Shown: positions 18,245-28,147, counted from the first letter of the stretch. The stretch: DNA of 64,000 nt from Luteibacter jiangsuensis (GCF_030812295.1 NZ_JAUSSK010000005.1:124001-188000); one strand, 5' to 3'. A program made the numbers and translations. Notes: generated by a model not told the origin, from the letters alone.

Positions 18245-19120
18245 ATGTTCAAAGGTGTGCTGCTCGGTTTCGCCTGTTACGCCGCCTATGCGTGGAGCGA
18301 CGCCTTCGTCAAGTCACTGGAGGGCAGCCTTCCCGCGTACGAGGCGGTGTTCTTCGGCGCGGTGCTGGCCATGGCCGCGTTCCCTTTCCTGAAGAAGCCA
18401 GGCGATCGCTGGAGCGACATCGTCATATCGAAGATGCCCGGCCTGTGGCTGCTCCGCGCCATGGCGGGCGCGATCGGCAACGTGACCGCGGTCATGGCTT
18501 TCACCGCCCTGCCGATGGCCGAGGCCTTCTCGCTGATCTTCCTGCTGCCCATCTTCGTGACCATCCTCTCGGTGGTCTTCCTGCGCGAACACGTCGGCTG
18601 GCGGCGATGGTCGGCGGTGATCGTGGGCTTCCTCGGCGTGCTGGTGGTATTGCGGCCGGGCTTTCGTCACCTGGGCACGGGACACGTCGCGGCGATCATC
18701 TGCGGGATAACCGGCGCGCTGTCGATCATCGCGTTGCGCCTGGCCGGCGCGACCGAGAAGCGCATCTCGCTTTATGGCGCGGGCGTGATAGGGCCCATGA
18801 TCGCCGGCTTCATCATGATGCTGCCGCACTTCGTCTGGCCGGACGCTCACCAGTGGTTCCTTGTCCTGGGATACGGCTTGCTGGCGGCGGCGGGAGCGGT
18901 CCTGCTGATGCTCGCCACGCAGAATGCGCCGGCCAACCGCGTGGCGCCCACGCAATACAGCCAGATGCTATGGGCCATCCTCTTCGGCTACCTGCTGTTC
19001 CACGATCACCTGGACTGGCCGATGCTGATCGGCATCGTGATGATCCTGGGCGCCGGCCTGTTCACCTTCGTGCGCGAGGAAAAGAAGACCAACTGGTGGC
19101 GCTGGACGAATATCGTCTGA
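18245..19120 (+). CDS. DMT-superfamily (EamA) transporter
   Basis: 291 residues with about ten hydrophobic helices arranged as two EamA repeats of five. The first repeat runs from the N-terminus to about residue 140, the second from about 150 to 280. The N-terminus AYAWSDAFVKSLEG and the LLRAMAGAIGNVTAVMAFTALPMAEAF-type third/fourth helices are typical. Such inner-membrane proteins export metabolites or amino acids, but the substrate cannot be read from sequence. It is divergent from gcdH and converges with the 5'-nucleotidase gene. Confidence 0.85.
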   Translation: MFKGVLLGFACYAAYAWSDAFVKSLEGSLPAYEAVFFGAVLAMAAFPFLKKPGDRWSDIVISKMPGLWLLRAMAGAIGNVTAVMAFTALPMAEAFSLIFLLPIFVTILSVVFLREHVGWRRWSAVIVGFLGVLVVLRPGFRHLGTGHVAAIICGITGALSIIALRLAGATEKRISLYGAGVIGPMIAGFIMMLPHFVWPDAHQWFLVLGYGLLAAAGAVLLMLATQNAPANRVAPTQYSQMLWAILFGYLLFHDHLDWPMLIGIVMILGAGLFTFVREEKKTNWWRWTNIV

Positions 19121-19128
19121 GCCAGCCG

Positions 19129-20070
19129 CTAGGTGTTGCTGACGCCATGCGGCACATGCCCGGTCGCCACGTGGCGACGGGCCGATTCCACGTTGGCCGG
19201 GGAATCGTCGAAGAAGATGTCCGCGCCGAAGGCGTCGAGGAAGGGCCCCTTGTCACGGCCGCCGAGGAAAAGCGCCTCGTCGATACGCACGCCCCAGCGG
19301 CGCAGCGTGAGGATCACCCGTTTATGCGCGGGCGCGGAGCGCGCGGTGACGAGAGCCGTGCGGATCGGCGAGGTTTCCGCCGGGAAAGCCGCCTGGAGCC
19401 GATGCAGCGCGGCGAGAAATCCACGGAAAGGACCACCGGAAAGCGGCTCGTCCCAGCGCTCGGACTCGTTGAGGTGGAAGGCCTCGAGCCCCTGTTCTTT
19501 TGAAACGCGCTCGCCTTCGTCACCGAAGATCACCGCATCTCCATCGAAGGCGATACGCAATTGCTCGCTCGAGCGCTGTGGCGCCGTCGACGGCAGGATC
19601 GTGGCCGCCGCCACACCGGCTCGCAGCGCGCGGCCTACGTCCTCGGCGTTCGCGGAGAGGAACAGGTCCGCGCGAAACGGCGCGATGTAGTCCGAGGTCG
19701 GTGCGCCGCTGGTGAACGCCGCTCGCGATATACCCAGCTTGTAGTGCTGGATCGCATTGAAGATGCGCAGCCCGGTGTCACCGGAATTGCGCGAGAGCAG
19801 GATCACCTCGACCGGCGGCACGTCACCCGACAACGCGTTGAGACCCAGGAGCTTCTGCACCAGGGGGAAGGCGACGCCGGGCTCGAGCAGGTCGTCCTCG
19901 TGCTCGATCTGGAAGGCACGGTAGGCATCCAGGCCCTCGCGCTCGAACAGGTCGTGGCTGTCTTCCATGTCGAACAGCGCCCGTGAGGAAATGGCGACGA
20001 CAAGGCGGTTGTCGCGCACCGAGGATGCGGCGTGGGCGTTCTGCGTGTCGTCGTGAGTCGTCATGAGCAT
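19129..20070 (-). CDS. 5'-nucleotidase (cytosolic cN-I type)
   Basis: 313 residues (ATG 20070; ATG 20064 is two codons later). It matches the 5-nucleotidase family of vertebrate cN-I relatives: VVAISSRALFDMEDSH near the start, EVILLSRNSGDTGLRIFNAIQHY, AFTSGAPTSDYIAPFRADLFLSA and a late IFFDDSPANVESAR motif. These suggest an HAD-like phosphatase acting on nucleoside 5'-monophosphates in the cytosol. It is transcribed in the same direction as, and just upstream of, nadK; both act on nucleotide pools, but a functional link is inference. Confidence 0.82.
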   Translation of the reverse strand: MLMTTHDDTQNAHAASSVRDNRLVVAISSRALFDMEDSHDLFEREGLDAYRAFQIEHEDDLLEPGVAFPLVQKLLGLNALSGDVPPVEVILLSRNSGDTGLRIFNAIQHYKLGISRAAFTSGAPTSDYIAPFRADLFLSANAEDVGRALRAGVAAATILPSTAPQRSSEQLRIAFDGDAVIFGDEGERVSKEQGLEAFHLNESERWDEPLSGGPFRGFLAALHRLQAAFPAETSPIRTALVTARSAPAHKRVILTLRRWGVRIDEALFLGGRDKGPFLDAFGADIFFDDSPANVESARRHVATGHVPHGVSNT

Positions 20071-20119
20071 GAGTGTCCGGCGTTCCGGCTTCCATCCTAG
20101 TGCACCCGGTACGCCAAGC

Positions 20120-20878
20120 CTACGGCGCGAACTGCTCGTCGAGGATGCGTTGCTGCAGGTTGTGTTCAGGGTCGAACAACAGGCGAACGGCGTTCCGCCG
20201 CGACTGCTTGATCTCCACGCTGCGCACGTCGCGCACCTCGTGGAAATCCGCCGTGGCGCTGATCGGGCGCTTGTTCGGGTCGCGCGTGGCGAAGCCTACC
20301 CGGGTGGCATGGGGCAGGATCGCCCCCCGCCAGCGGCGCGGCCGGAACGGGCTGATCGGGGTGAGCGCGAGTACGTTGGCGTCCAGGGGCAGGATGGGAC
20401 CGTGCGCGGACAGGTTGTAGGCGGTGGAACCGGCGGGCGTGCACACGAGGATGCCGTCGCAGACCAGCTCCGCGAGCTTCACCTCTCCGTTGAGGCTGAC
20501 CTGCAGATGCGCGGCCTGGTTGGTCTGCCGCAGCAGGGCCACTTCATTGAAAGCCAAGGCGCGGTGCTCCACGCCATCGCAGCAGATGCTGTGCATCTCC
20601 AGGGGATGCAGCACGGCCGGGTGGGCCTTTTCGATCCGCTCGGGCAGGTTGTCGACTTCGTGCTGGTTCATCAGGAACCCCAGCCGGCCCAGCTTCATGC
20701 CGTAGAACGGCACGCCGAGCGTGCGGTGTGCATGCAGGGTACGCAGCATGAAGCCGTCGCCGCCCAGCGACACGATGATATCGGCGTCCCCGGGCTCCAC
20801 GCCCTTGTAACGATCGATAAGCGCCGCGCGGGCGCGTTGGGCGACTTCGGTTTCGCTGGCGACGAAGGCTAGGCGCAT
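20120..20878 (-). CDS. nadK: NAD kinase
   Basis: 252 residues, the short form found in Xanthomonadales. The catalytic and NAD/ATP-binding GGDGFMLRTLH motif lies near residues 40-50, with the essential Asp of GGDG. The second conserved segment is DGILVCTPAGSTAYNLSAHGPILP near 146-169, with LTPISPF following. It makes NADP from NAD with ATP or polyphosphate; the nearby ppk1 gene (11 kb away) is not in the same operon. Cytosolic. Start ATG 20878 is the first possible; the gene ends 49 bp before the nucleotidase start. Confidence 0.93.
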   Translation of the reverse strand: MRLAFVASETEVAQRARAALIDRYKGVEPGDADIIVSLGGDGFMLRTLHAHRTLGVPFYGMKLGRLGFLMNQHEVDNLPERIEKAHPAVLHPLEMHSICCDGVEHRALAFNEVALLRQTNQAAHLQVSLNGEVKLAELVCDGILVCTPAGSTAYNLSAHGPILPLDANVLALTPISPFRPRRWRGAILPHATRVGFATRDPNKRPISATADFHEVRDVRSVEIKQSRRNAVRLLFDPEHNLQQRILDEQFAP

Positions 20879-20971
20879 AAGGGAAGGTTTGGAGATCCAG
20901 CCGGGAGCTTAGTCCTTAACGCGGCTGGTCGGATAGGCCGGTGAGACGGGGGGATGTTTTCGCCAACGGGT

Positions 20972-21060
20972 ATCGCCGACAGGGTCGGCTCCCACCAGGC
21001 ACTCGGGGTCGGCTCCCACCAGGGCACGGGGCCTTGGTGGGAGCCGACCCTGTCGGCGAT
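20972..21060. repeat. REP-like hairpin repeats (subfamily B), inverted pair plus a partial copy
   Basis: Full copies at 20972-20995 (minus) and 21037-21060 (plus), each GTGGGA then hairpin GCCGAC/GTCGGC with loop CCT, then GAT. A third, partial copy (GGGTCGGCTCCCAC) lies at 21006-21019. It sits between nadK and the 3' end of the glutamate dehydrogenase gene. Confidence 0.85.
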
Positions 21061-21069
21061 GGCCCGGCC

Positions 21070-24000
21070 TCAGACCGGAATCTGCGCCAGTTGCGCCAGG
21101 CGGCGGACAGCGACCGAGGCGATCGGATAATCCGCGTTCTGGGTGAGTATCTCCGCCAGCATGGCGCGGGTGTACTTCAGCGTGGCGTCGTCGCGCTCCA
21201 GCCATGCCTTGACCGGGCTTACATCCGTGCGATCACCGGCGACGCCCAGGACCTGAAGGGCCAGTGCGCGGTGCTGGGCGTTGAGTTCGTCCAACAGCGA
21301 CCCGCGCGCCTGCGCATGCCATGCACCTTCCACCGGCAACGCCTCGATCTGCCCACGCAACCATTCCAGGTCGAGGGCCTCGGCCAGCTCGTAGAACACC
21401 CTGGCCACGCTCGCGATGTCCTTGCCGCTCTGCTTCGACACCTCGACCATGTCCAGGGCGGCACGCAACACCGGTACCCGGGCAAGACGGATCGACAGTT
21501 CGTTCGGCACACCGAGGCCTTCCCACTTCTCCTGGCTGGCGGCGAAATCGCCCCGACCGGTATCGGTGAGCGCATCCGGCAGCGCCTTGCGCAAGGTGGT
21601 GACCTCGCTCGCATAGCGGTCGACGTTCGCCGCGATATCCAGCGAACCACCCGGCCGGTTGAGCAGCCAGCGGGTGAGGTGGCGCAGCAACGACCATATC
21701 TGCAGGATGGCATCGATCTGTGTGTCTTCCGCGACCGTGCCATCCAGCGATTCGATCTCCGCCCACAGGTCGCGTGCGTCGAGGATTTCCCGCGCCGCCG
21801 TATAGGCCTTGGCGATGGAGGCCGGACCGTGTCCCGTGTCCTCCTGCATGCGCATCATGAACGTGGCGCCCATGCGGTTGATCGTCGAGTTGGTGACCGC
21901 CGTGGCGATGATCTCGCGTTTCAGCCGATGACGCTGCATGTGCTCGGCGTACTTCTCGTGCAACGGCACGGGAAAGTAACGAACCAGCTCACGCGAGAGG
22001 TATGGGTCTTCCGGCACGTCCGAATCCAGCAACTGCTGGAACAGGCGGATCTTGTCGTAAGAGAGCAACACCGACAGTTCCGGCCGGGTGAGGCCCTGGC
22101 CGCGCTGCTTGCGCTCGGCCAGTTCGGCGGCCGTGGGCAGCGATTCGACCTGGCGGTCGAGCATGCCTTCGGCTTCCAGGGTGCTGATGAAATGGGCCAT
22201 CGAGCCGAGGCGGCGCACCGACTGGTGTTCCATCACCGTGATCGCCTGGTTCTGCCGGTAGTTATCCCACAGGACCAGGCGGGCGACCTCGTCGGTCATC
22301 TCGGCCAGCTGTTTGTTGCGGCCCTCGAAGCTCAGCTCGCCACGCTGCACGGCATCGTTCAGCAGGATCTTGATGTTCACCTCGTGATCGGAGGTGTCCA
22401 CGCCGGCCGAATTGTCGATGAAGTCGGTGTTCAGCAGCACGCCGGCTTGCGCCGCCTCGATGCGGCCCTTCTGGGTCATGCCCAGGTTGCCGCCCTCGCC
22501 CACGATCTTGCAGCGCAGTTCGTTACCGTTGACGCGCAGCGCGTTGTTGGCGCGATCGCCGACATCGGCATGCGTTTCGCTGGTGGCTTTCACGTAGGTG
22601 CCGATACCGCCGTTCCAGAGCAGGTCGACCGGCGCCTTGAGGATCGCCGAAAGCAGGTCGGTCGGCGCCATATGCGTGGCGTCGGACCGGATACCGAGCG
22701 CGGCGCGCACTTCGGGCGATACCGGGATCGCCTTGGCGCTGCGCGGGTAGACGCCACCGCCGGCCGAGATCAGCGACTTGTCGTAGTCGTCCCACGAGGA
22801 TCGCGGCAACGCGAACATGCGCTCGCGCTCGGCGAACGACTTCGCCGCCTCCGGGTTTGGATCGAGGAAGATGTGGCGGTGATCGAACGCAGCGAGCAGG
22901 CGGATCTTCTCCGACAGGAGCATGCCGTTGCCGAAGACGTCGCCGGACATGTCGCCCACGCCGACCACGCTGAATTCCTCGGTCTGGCAATCTCGGCCCA
23001 GCGCGCGGAAATGGCGCTTCACGGACTCCCAGGCACCCTTGGCGGTGATACCCATGCCCTTGTGGTCGTAACCGTTCGATCCGCCCGAGGCGAAGGCGTC
23101 GTCGAGCCAGAAGCCATGCTCGCTGGAGATCGCGTTGGCGATGTCCGAGAACGTCGCGGTGCCCTTGTCGGCGGCGACCACCAGGTACGGATCGTCGTCG
23201 TCATGACGCACGACGTCGTGCGGCGGCACCACCTTGCCCTCGATGAGGTTGTCGGTGATGTCGAGCAGGCCGTTGATGAACATGCGGTAGCAGGCGATGC
23301 CTTCGGCCAGCTGCGCATCGCGATCGGCGCCCACTGGAGGCCGCTTCACGAAGAAGCCACCCTTCGAGCCCACCGGCACGATGACGGTGTTCTTCACCAT
23401 CTGCGCCTTGACCAGGCCGAGCACTTCCGTGCGGAAATCCTCACGGCGATCGGACCAGCGCAGGCCACCGCGGGCGACGGAACCGAAGCGCAGGTGGATA
23501 CCCTCCACGCGCGGCGCATAGACGAAGATCTCGCGGAACGGCACCGGCTTGGCCAGGTCGGGCACCTTGTGCGAATCGAACTTGAAACTGATGTACGGGC
23601 GGAACGCGCCGTCCCAGGCCTGGAAGAAATTCGTGCGCAGCGTCGCGTGGACCAGCGAGATGAAGCTACGCAGGATACGGTCTTCGTCAAGGCTGGATAC
23701 GTTGTCGAGCAGCGCGTTGATCGCCTCTTCCACCGCCGTCATCTGCTCGGCGCGCGGGAGGCTGAGCGAAGCCACCAGGTTACCGATGAGTCCCGGCTGC
23801 GCGGCGAGCGTTTCCGCATCCATCAGCGCATGCATCTCATGCGAGAGCAGGCTCTCGGCCCGCTCTCGCTCGGCGCCGCCGAGGCTTTCCCGGCGAGGGT
23901 CGAAGCGTACGTTGAACAACTCGACGATGAGACCGGCAATGGCCGGATAACGGTTGAGCGCGTCTTCCATGTACGCCTGGGAGAACGCCACGCCCGTCTG

Positions 24001-25989
24001 CAGCAGGTACTTGCAATAGCTGCGCAGCACCGCCACCTGGCGCCAGCCGAGCTTGGCGCCAAGGACGAGCCGGTTGAACCCGTCGTTTTCGGCGTTGCCG
24101 CGCCAGATCTGCTCGAAGGCGTCTTCGAAGATCGCGCCGACCTGTTCCACCTCGAAGGCGAGGCGGCCGACCGGCTGCACCTCGAAATCCTGGATGTAGA
24201 GCGAACCGTCCGCCTGCCTCACTTCATACATGTGCTCGGTGAGCACGCGCAGGCCCAGGTTCTCCAGCTGCGGCAGCACTTCGGAAAGGGCGATGTCGGA
24301 GCCGGAACGGTAGACCTTGAAGCGCAGTTCCTCCGGCCGGTGCGGCGGGTGGTAGAACGACATGCTGATGGCATCGGGACCATCGAGGCCCGCCAGGGCC
24401 CGCACGTCGGCGGCGGCGACCTGCGGCGATACCTCGTCGACATAGCCGGCGGGCAGGCTCTTGCCGTAGCGATTGGCCAGGATGATCCCTTGCTGTTCGC
24501 CGGCGGTCTCGATCAACCGGTCGCGCAATTCGTCGTACCAGTTGCGGGCGATGGAGACGATCTGCGCCTCGATGCCTGCCGCGTCGTAGACCGGGTGGTC
24601 ACCGATGCGCGGACGCACCACGACATGCAGGCGTACCAGGGCGGCCTCGCCCATCAGTACCGCGGAATCGACGTGCTCGCCATGGAACGCGTCGCGCAAC
24701 ACGTTCTCCACGCGCTCGCGCACGGAGGTGTTGAAACGGTCGCGAGGGATATAGACCAGGCAGGAGAAGAACCGGCCGTAGCTGTCGCGGCGGATGAACA
24801 GGCGCGTGCGCGTGCGCTGGGCCAGTTCGAGCAAGCCCATCGAGAGGGCGTAGAGCTCGTCGGTGCTGCACTGGAACAACTCTTCCCGCGGCAGCGTGTC
24901 GAGGATGTGGCGCAAGGCCTTGCCCGAGTGTGAATCGCGCTTGAGCCCCGAGCGGTTCATCACCGCCTCGCACTTCTCGCGAACCAGCGGCACGTGCTGC
25001 GGATGGGCCATGTACGCGTTGGACGAGAACAGGCCCAGGAAACGCTGCTCGGCGACCGGGCGGCCCTTGTCGTCGAACTTGAGGACGCCGATGTAATCCA
25101 TGTAACCGGCGCGGTGCATGGGCGACCGCGCGTTGGTCTTGGTCAGGATGATCGCGTCCGTGGACCCCGAGCGCGGCAGTTCGCTGGCGACCAGCGTACG
25201 CAGCGAACGCGGTGCGAGTGACCGCTCCGCGGCACGCAGGATGCCCAGGCCCGATCCTTCGACGGTCTTGAGCACCTCGTCGCCCGTATCGGCCGCCACT
25301 TCGTACTCGCGATAGCCCATGAAAGTGAAATGCTCGTCCGCCACCCAGCGCAAGAACTCGCTCGCCTCGCTGATTTCCGCGGCGGTGTAAGGCAACGACC
25401 GCTGGCCGAGTTCGTCGGCGATCTGGACCATCTTCCCGCGCATCGCGCGCCAGTCGTCCACCGCTTCGCGGACGTCGGACAAAGCGGTCTCGACGTTCGC
25501 CCTGAGGGTATCCAGCTCGGTATCGTCGATACGGTCGATCTCGAACCGCATGATCGACTCGGTCTTCTCCCCCGTTCCCATCGACTGGAGCACCCCGGTC
25601 GCCGAACGCACCACGGGCACCACCGGGTGGATGATCGCGTGGATGTCGGCGTGCGCGGCCGCCACCATCGAGACGGTGTCGACCAGGAAGGGCATGTCGT
25701 CGGTGACCACCTCGACCACGGCGCGGCTGCCGGAGACACCGGGGTTGTACACCCTGACCTTGGCCTTGCCGGCCGTCCGCTCGCGGGCGAAGGCCAGCAG
25801 ATCGGCGATCAGCGCGGCCCAACGGGCCGGGGTATGCAGGCCATGGTCGGCGGGGGCGATCCGGTCGAAGAAGGCCTCGATAAAAAAGCGCGCCTCATCG
25901 AGGCGCTCCGCGGGGTGGTCGAGCTTTTTCAGTTCATCGAAGACAACGGCATGGAACGGGCCGTTTTCAGCAGCGCGAATCGCATTCAT
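21070..25989 (-). CDS. NAD-specific glutamate dehydrogenase, large (180-kDa class)
   Basis: Start placed at ATG 25989 (MNAIRAAENGPF), giving 1639 residues, the size of the large bacterial NAD-GDH class; an in-frame extension reaches 26061. The enzyme deaminates glutamate to 2-oxoglutarate with NAD. The N-terminal regulatory third has ACT-like segments (VEVVTDDMPFLVDTVSMVAA). The catalytic domain in the middle/C-terminal half has SKGGFFVKRPP (substrate-binding Lys), RGGLRWSDR, and VGVGDMSGDVFGNGML followed by FDHRHIFLDP (NAD-binding part). The C-terminal helical region ends near a REP cluster. Monocistronic; catabolic use of glutamate is consistent with the lysine-degradation genes nearby. Confidence 0.93.
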   Translation of the reverse strand: MNAIRAAENGPFHAVVFDELKKLDHPAERLDEARFFIEAFFDRIAPADHGLHTPARWAALIADLLAFARERTAGKAKVRVYNPGVSGSRAVVEVVTDDMPFLVDTVSMVAAAHADIHAIIHPVVPVVRSATGVLQSMGTGEKTESIMRFEIDRIDDTELDTLRANVETALSDVREAVDDWRAMRGKMVQIADELGQRSLPYTAAEISEASEFLRWVADEHFTFMGYREYEVAADTGDEVLKTVEGSGLGILRAAERSLAPRSLRTLVASELPRSGSTDAIILTKTNARSPMHRAGYMDYIGVLKFDDKGRPVAEQRFLGLFSSNAYMAHPQHVPLVREKCEAVMNRSGLKRDSHSGKALRHILDTLPREELFQCSTDELYALSMGLLELAQRTRTRLFIRRDSYGRFFSCLVYIPRDRFNTSVRERVENVLRDAFHGEHVDSAVLMGEAALVRLHVVVRPRIGDHPVYDAAGIEAQIVSIARNWYDELRDRLIETAGEQQGIILANRYGKSLPAGYVDEVSPQVAAADVRALAGLDGPDAISMSFYHPPHRPEELRFKVYRSGSDIALSEVLPQLENLGLRVLTEHMYEVRQADGSLYIQDFEVQPVGRLAFEVEQVGAIFEDAFEQIWRGNAENDGFNRLVLGAKLGWRQVAVLRSYCKYLLQTGVAFSQAYMEDALNRYPAIAGLIVELFNVRFDPRRESLGGAERERAESLLSHEMHALMDAETLAAQPGLIGNLVASLSLPRAEQMTAVEEAINALLDNVSSLDEDRILRSFISLVHATLRTNFFQAWDGAFRPYISFKFDSHKVPDLAKPVPFREIFVYAPRVEGIHLRFGSVARGGLRWSDRREDFRTEVLGLVKAQMVKNTVIVPVGSKGGFFVKRPPVGADRDAQLAEGIACYRMFINGLLDITDNLIEGKVVPPHDVVRHDDDDPYLVVAADKGTATFSDIANAISSEHGFWLDDAFASGGSNGYDHKGMGITAKGAWESVKRHFRALGRDCQTEEFSVVGVGDMSGDVFGNGMLLSEKIRLLAAFDHRHIFLDPNPEAAKSFAERERMFALPRSSWDDYDKSLISAGGGVYPRSAKAIPVSPEVRAALGIRSDATHMAPTDLLSAILKAPVDLLWNGGIGTYVKATSETHADVGDRANNALRVNGNELRCKIVGEGGNLGMTQKGRIEAAQAGVLLNTDFIDNSAGVDTSDHEVNIKILLNDAVQRGELSFEGRNKQLAEMTDEVARLVLWDNYRQNQAITVMEHQSVRRLGSMAHFISTLEAEGMLDRQVESLPTAAELAERKQRGQGLTRPELSVLLSYDKIRLFQQLLDSDVPEDPYLSRELVRYFPVPLHEKYAEHMQRHRLKREIIATAVTNSTINRMGATFMMRMQEDTGHGPASIAKAYTAAREILDARDLWAEIESLDGTVAEDTQIDAILQIWSLLRHLTRWLLNRPGGSLDIAANVDRYASEVTTLRKALPDALTDTGRGDFAASQEKWEGLGVPNELSIRLARVPVLRAALDMVEVSKQSGKDIASVARVFYELAEALDLEWLRGQIEALPVEGAWHAQARGSLLDELNAQHRALALQVLGVAGDRTDVSPVKAWLERDDATLKYTRAMLAEILTQNADYPIASVAVRRLAQLAQIPV

Positions 25990-26225
25990 GGGCGGATTGT
26001 CGATGTGGGGAGTCGGAAAATCCGTGAAAGCATAGCTCCCACCGATGTCATGTAGCCACACTGGATGACATCGGCTGTTGCCGTTTTTTCACCGCGTTGC
26101 GGCATCCTCGTCGCCCCATTTCGAGGAAGCGGGCTTGCCATGCACTCCTGCCGCCCCGTGCATTGCAACAATTCGGGCGCGAATGTGCGGGATGCCCGTT
26201 GACGCTGGGGAAAGGTAATTCTAAA

Positions 26226-26243
26226 CTGGACGGTATAGTCCAG
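26226..26243. promoter_or_regulatory. Candidate TetR operator
   Basis: A perfect inverted repeat CTGGAC-N6-GTCCAG, whose spacer GGTATA overlaps a -10-like TATAGT. It lies 13 bp before the tetR ATG. Position and shape fit autoregulation of the tetR-RND operon by its own repressor. Confidence 0.6.
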
Positions 26244-26255
26244 CAGGTATAGCTA

Positions 26256-26912
26256 ATGTCGCACCTGGAGACCCGCCCGGCGTCGGACCATCAGCAACGG
26301 GTGCTCCAGGCGGCGTGTTCGTTGTTCCTGCGCGATGGTTACCGCGTCAGCATGGGGGCCGTGGCACGCGAGGCGGGTGTGTCCAAGCAAACCGTGTATG
26401 CGCACTTCGACAATAAGGACAACCTGTTTCACGCCGCCGTCGAACAACTCGTCTTGCCCCTGCACGCGAGCCTTGCCCCTGAAAGCCGCGGCCTGGCCTC
26501 CATGCTCCACGCCTTGGCCGAGGCGCACCAGACCTACGTGATGGACCATGCGCACGTGGCCCTGGGCCGCATGCTGATCGCGGAGGCGCCGCGCTTTCCG
26601 GCGGCGGCAAGGACATTCTTCCGTACCGCGATCGACACGGTCGCGGTACGGCTCGCGCGCTGCATGGCCGAGGCGATGGACCACGGCCACATGCGCCGCG
26701 AGGACCCGGACGTGGCCGCGGAGTTGTTCCTGTCCATGTTGCACGGGCTGGAGGGGGATCGCCGCCTCTTCGGGATCCGCGCAAGAGGCCGAAAGGCACA
26801 GGACGACTGGGCCAGGCACGCGGTAACCGTATTTATGCACGCGTACGACATCCTCCCGGATGAACCGGCGCGAACGAACAAGAAACCTGGAAAAGGAACG
26901 GAGTTCTCATGA
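26256..26912 (+). CDS. TetR/AcrR-family transcriptional regulator
   Basis: 218 residues. The N-terminal helix-turn-helix covers residues about 10-56, with GAVAREAGVSKQTVYAHFDNKDNLFHA. The remainder is a helical ligand-binding/dimerisation domain resembling the AefR-type C-terminus (AEAPRFPAAARTFFR, LHGLEGDRRLFG). It is the first gene of an operon with an RND adaptor (ATGA overlap) and an RND pump, so it is the probable local repressor, released by a pump substrate. A perfect 18-bp palindrome overlaps the promoter region 13 bp upstream. The inducer is unknown. Confidence 0.9.
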   Translation: MSHLETRPASDHQQRVLQAACSLFLRDGYRVSMGAVAREAGVSKQTVYAHFDNKDNLFHAAVEQLVLPLHASLAPESRGLASMLHALAEAHQTYVMDHAHVALGRMLIAEAPRFPAAARTFFRTAIDTVAVRLARCMAEAMDHGHMRREDPDVAAELFLSMLHGLEGDRRLFGIRARGRKAQDDWARHAVTVFMHAYDILPDEPARTNKKPGKGTEFS

Positions 26913-28135
26913 ATCCCCTGCCCCTGCGCTCGTCCCTGCTGGCTCTCGGCCTCGCCGCGGCGCTTGCCGCCTGCCACAAGCAGGAAGCTCCCCAGCAGCC
27001 GCCTCCGCCGGAAGTCGGCGTCATCACGGCCCAGCCCCAGGACGCTCCGCTGGTCCAGGACCAGGTCGGCCGAGTTTCGGCATTCCGCACGGCCGATGTT
27101 CGCGCCCGCGTGCCCGGCATCCTCCTGCACCGCCTCTATGAAGAAGGCACGGACGTCAAGGCCGGGCAGAAGCTGTTCCAGATCGACCCGCAACCGCTCA
27201 AGGCCGAGTTGGACTCGCAGCTGGCCGTGCTTGCCTCCGCCCGTGCCACGGCGGTCAACAGCAAGGCCCAGGCCGACCGCGCCCGCGGCCTGATCGGCAA
27301 GAACTACGTGTCCCGCCAGGACCTCGACACCGCCGAAGCCAACGAGCGCACGGCGCTCGCCTCGGTGAAGCAGGCCGAAGCCAACGTGCAGTCGGCGCGG
27401 ATCAACCTCGGCTTCACCGACGTGGTCTCGCCGATCGACGGCCGCGCCGGCCAGCAGCAGGTGACCGAAGGCGCCCTCGTCGGCCAGAGCGACACCACCC
27501 TGCTTACCCAGGTGGACGAGATCGACAAGGTCTACGTGAACTTCAGCGTGTCGGTGGCCGACCTCGACGCCATGCGCCGCGCCGCCGCCAACGGCGCCGC
27601 CACGCTCTCGCCCACGGACAAGACCAGCGTGCGCATCCAGTTGCCCGATGGCTCCGACTTCGGTGAGCAAGGCGTGCTCGACTTCTCCTCGGCCACGGTG
27701 AATCCGCAGACCGGCACGGTCAACCTGCGCGCGCAGCTCGCCAACCCCGGCCTGCGTCTGCTACCGGGACAGTTCGTGACGGTGAAGGCCACCCTCGGCG
27801 ACCTGCACAACGTGTTCCTGGTGCCGCAGGCCGCCGTGCTGCGCGACGCCAACGACGCCTACGTCATGGTCGTCGGCGAAGGCCACGTAAAGGATCCGCA
27901 GACCGGGAAGGAGACGACGGTGCCCTCGGCCGCCGTGCGCCGCTCGATCAAGACCGAACGCCTCAGTGGCTCCAACTGGGTGGTCACCGGCGGCCTCAAG
28001 CCAGGCGACCAGATCATCGTCCAGGGCCTGCCGAAAGCGCGGGACAACGCTCCGGTGAAGGCATCGCCCGCGCAGGCAACCCCGGCTCCGGCCGAGGGCG
28101 GTCCCGGCGCGGCCGCCCCCGCCGGCAAGCAGTAA
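26909..28135 (+). CDS. RND efflux periplasmic adaptor lipoprotein (MexA/AcrA type)
   Basis: 408 residues. A lipoprotein signal peptide ends in the lipobox LAAC (Cys near residue 22), anchoring it to the inner membrane. Domains in order: barrel-sandwich half (VSAFRTADVRARVPGILLHR), coiled-coil hairpin (about 95-165, Ala/Gln/Arg-rich), second lipoyl half (INLGFTDVVSPIDGR), beta-barrel and membrane-proximal domain. The tail is Ala/Pro-rich (APVKASPAQATPAPAEGG). It couples the pump downstream to an outer-membrane channel, which must be encoded elsewhere. Overlaps tetR by ATGA; 12 bp separates it from the pump gene. Confidence 0.93.
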   Translation: MNPLPLRSSLLALGLAAALAACHKQEAPQQPPPPEVGVITAQPQDAPLVQDQVGRVSAFRTADVRARVPGILLHRLYEEGTDVKAGQKLFQIDPQPLKAELDSQLAVLASARATAVNSKAQADRARGLIGKNYVSRQDLDTAEANERTALASVKQAEANVQSARINLGFTDVVSPIDGRAGQQQVTEGALVGQSDTTLLTQVDEIDKVYVNFSVSVADLDAMRRAAANGAATLSPTDKTSVRIQLPDGSDFGEQGVLDFSSATVNPQTGTVNLRAQLANPGLRLLPGQFVTVKATLGDLHNVFLVPQAAVLRDANDAYVMVVGEGHVKDPQTGKETTVPSAAVRRSIKTERLSGSNWVVTGGLKPGDQIIVQGLPKARDNAPVKASPAQATPAPAEGGPGAAAPAGKQ

Positions 28136-28147
28136 GGGAGTTCTCTC

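Noticed and set aside
16603-19503. A 966-residue open frame on the plus strand
   Set aside because: It runs antisense to gcdH and the nucleotidase gene and out of frame through the DMT transporter; all of these have clear families, and this frame has none.
20941-24933. A 1330-residue open frame on the plus strand
   Set aside because: It is antisense to the well-conserved NAD-glutamate dehydrogenase gene; the composition is that of a GC-rich shadow frame and no domain is recognisable.
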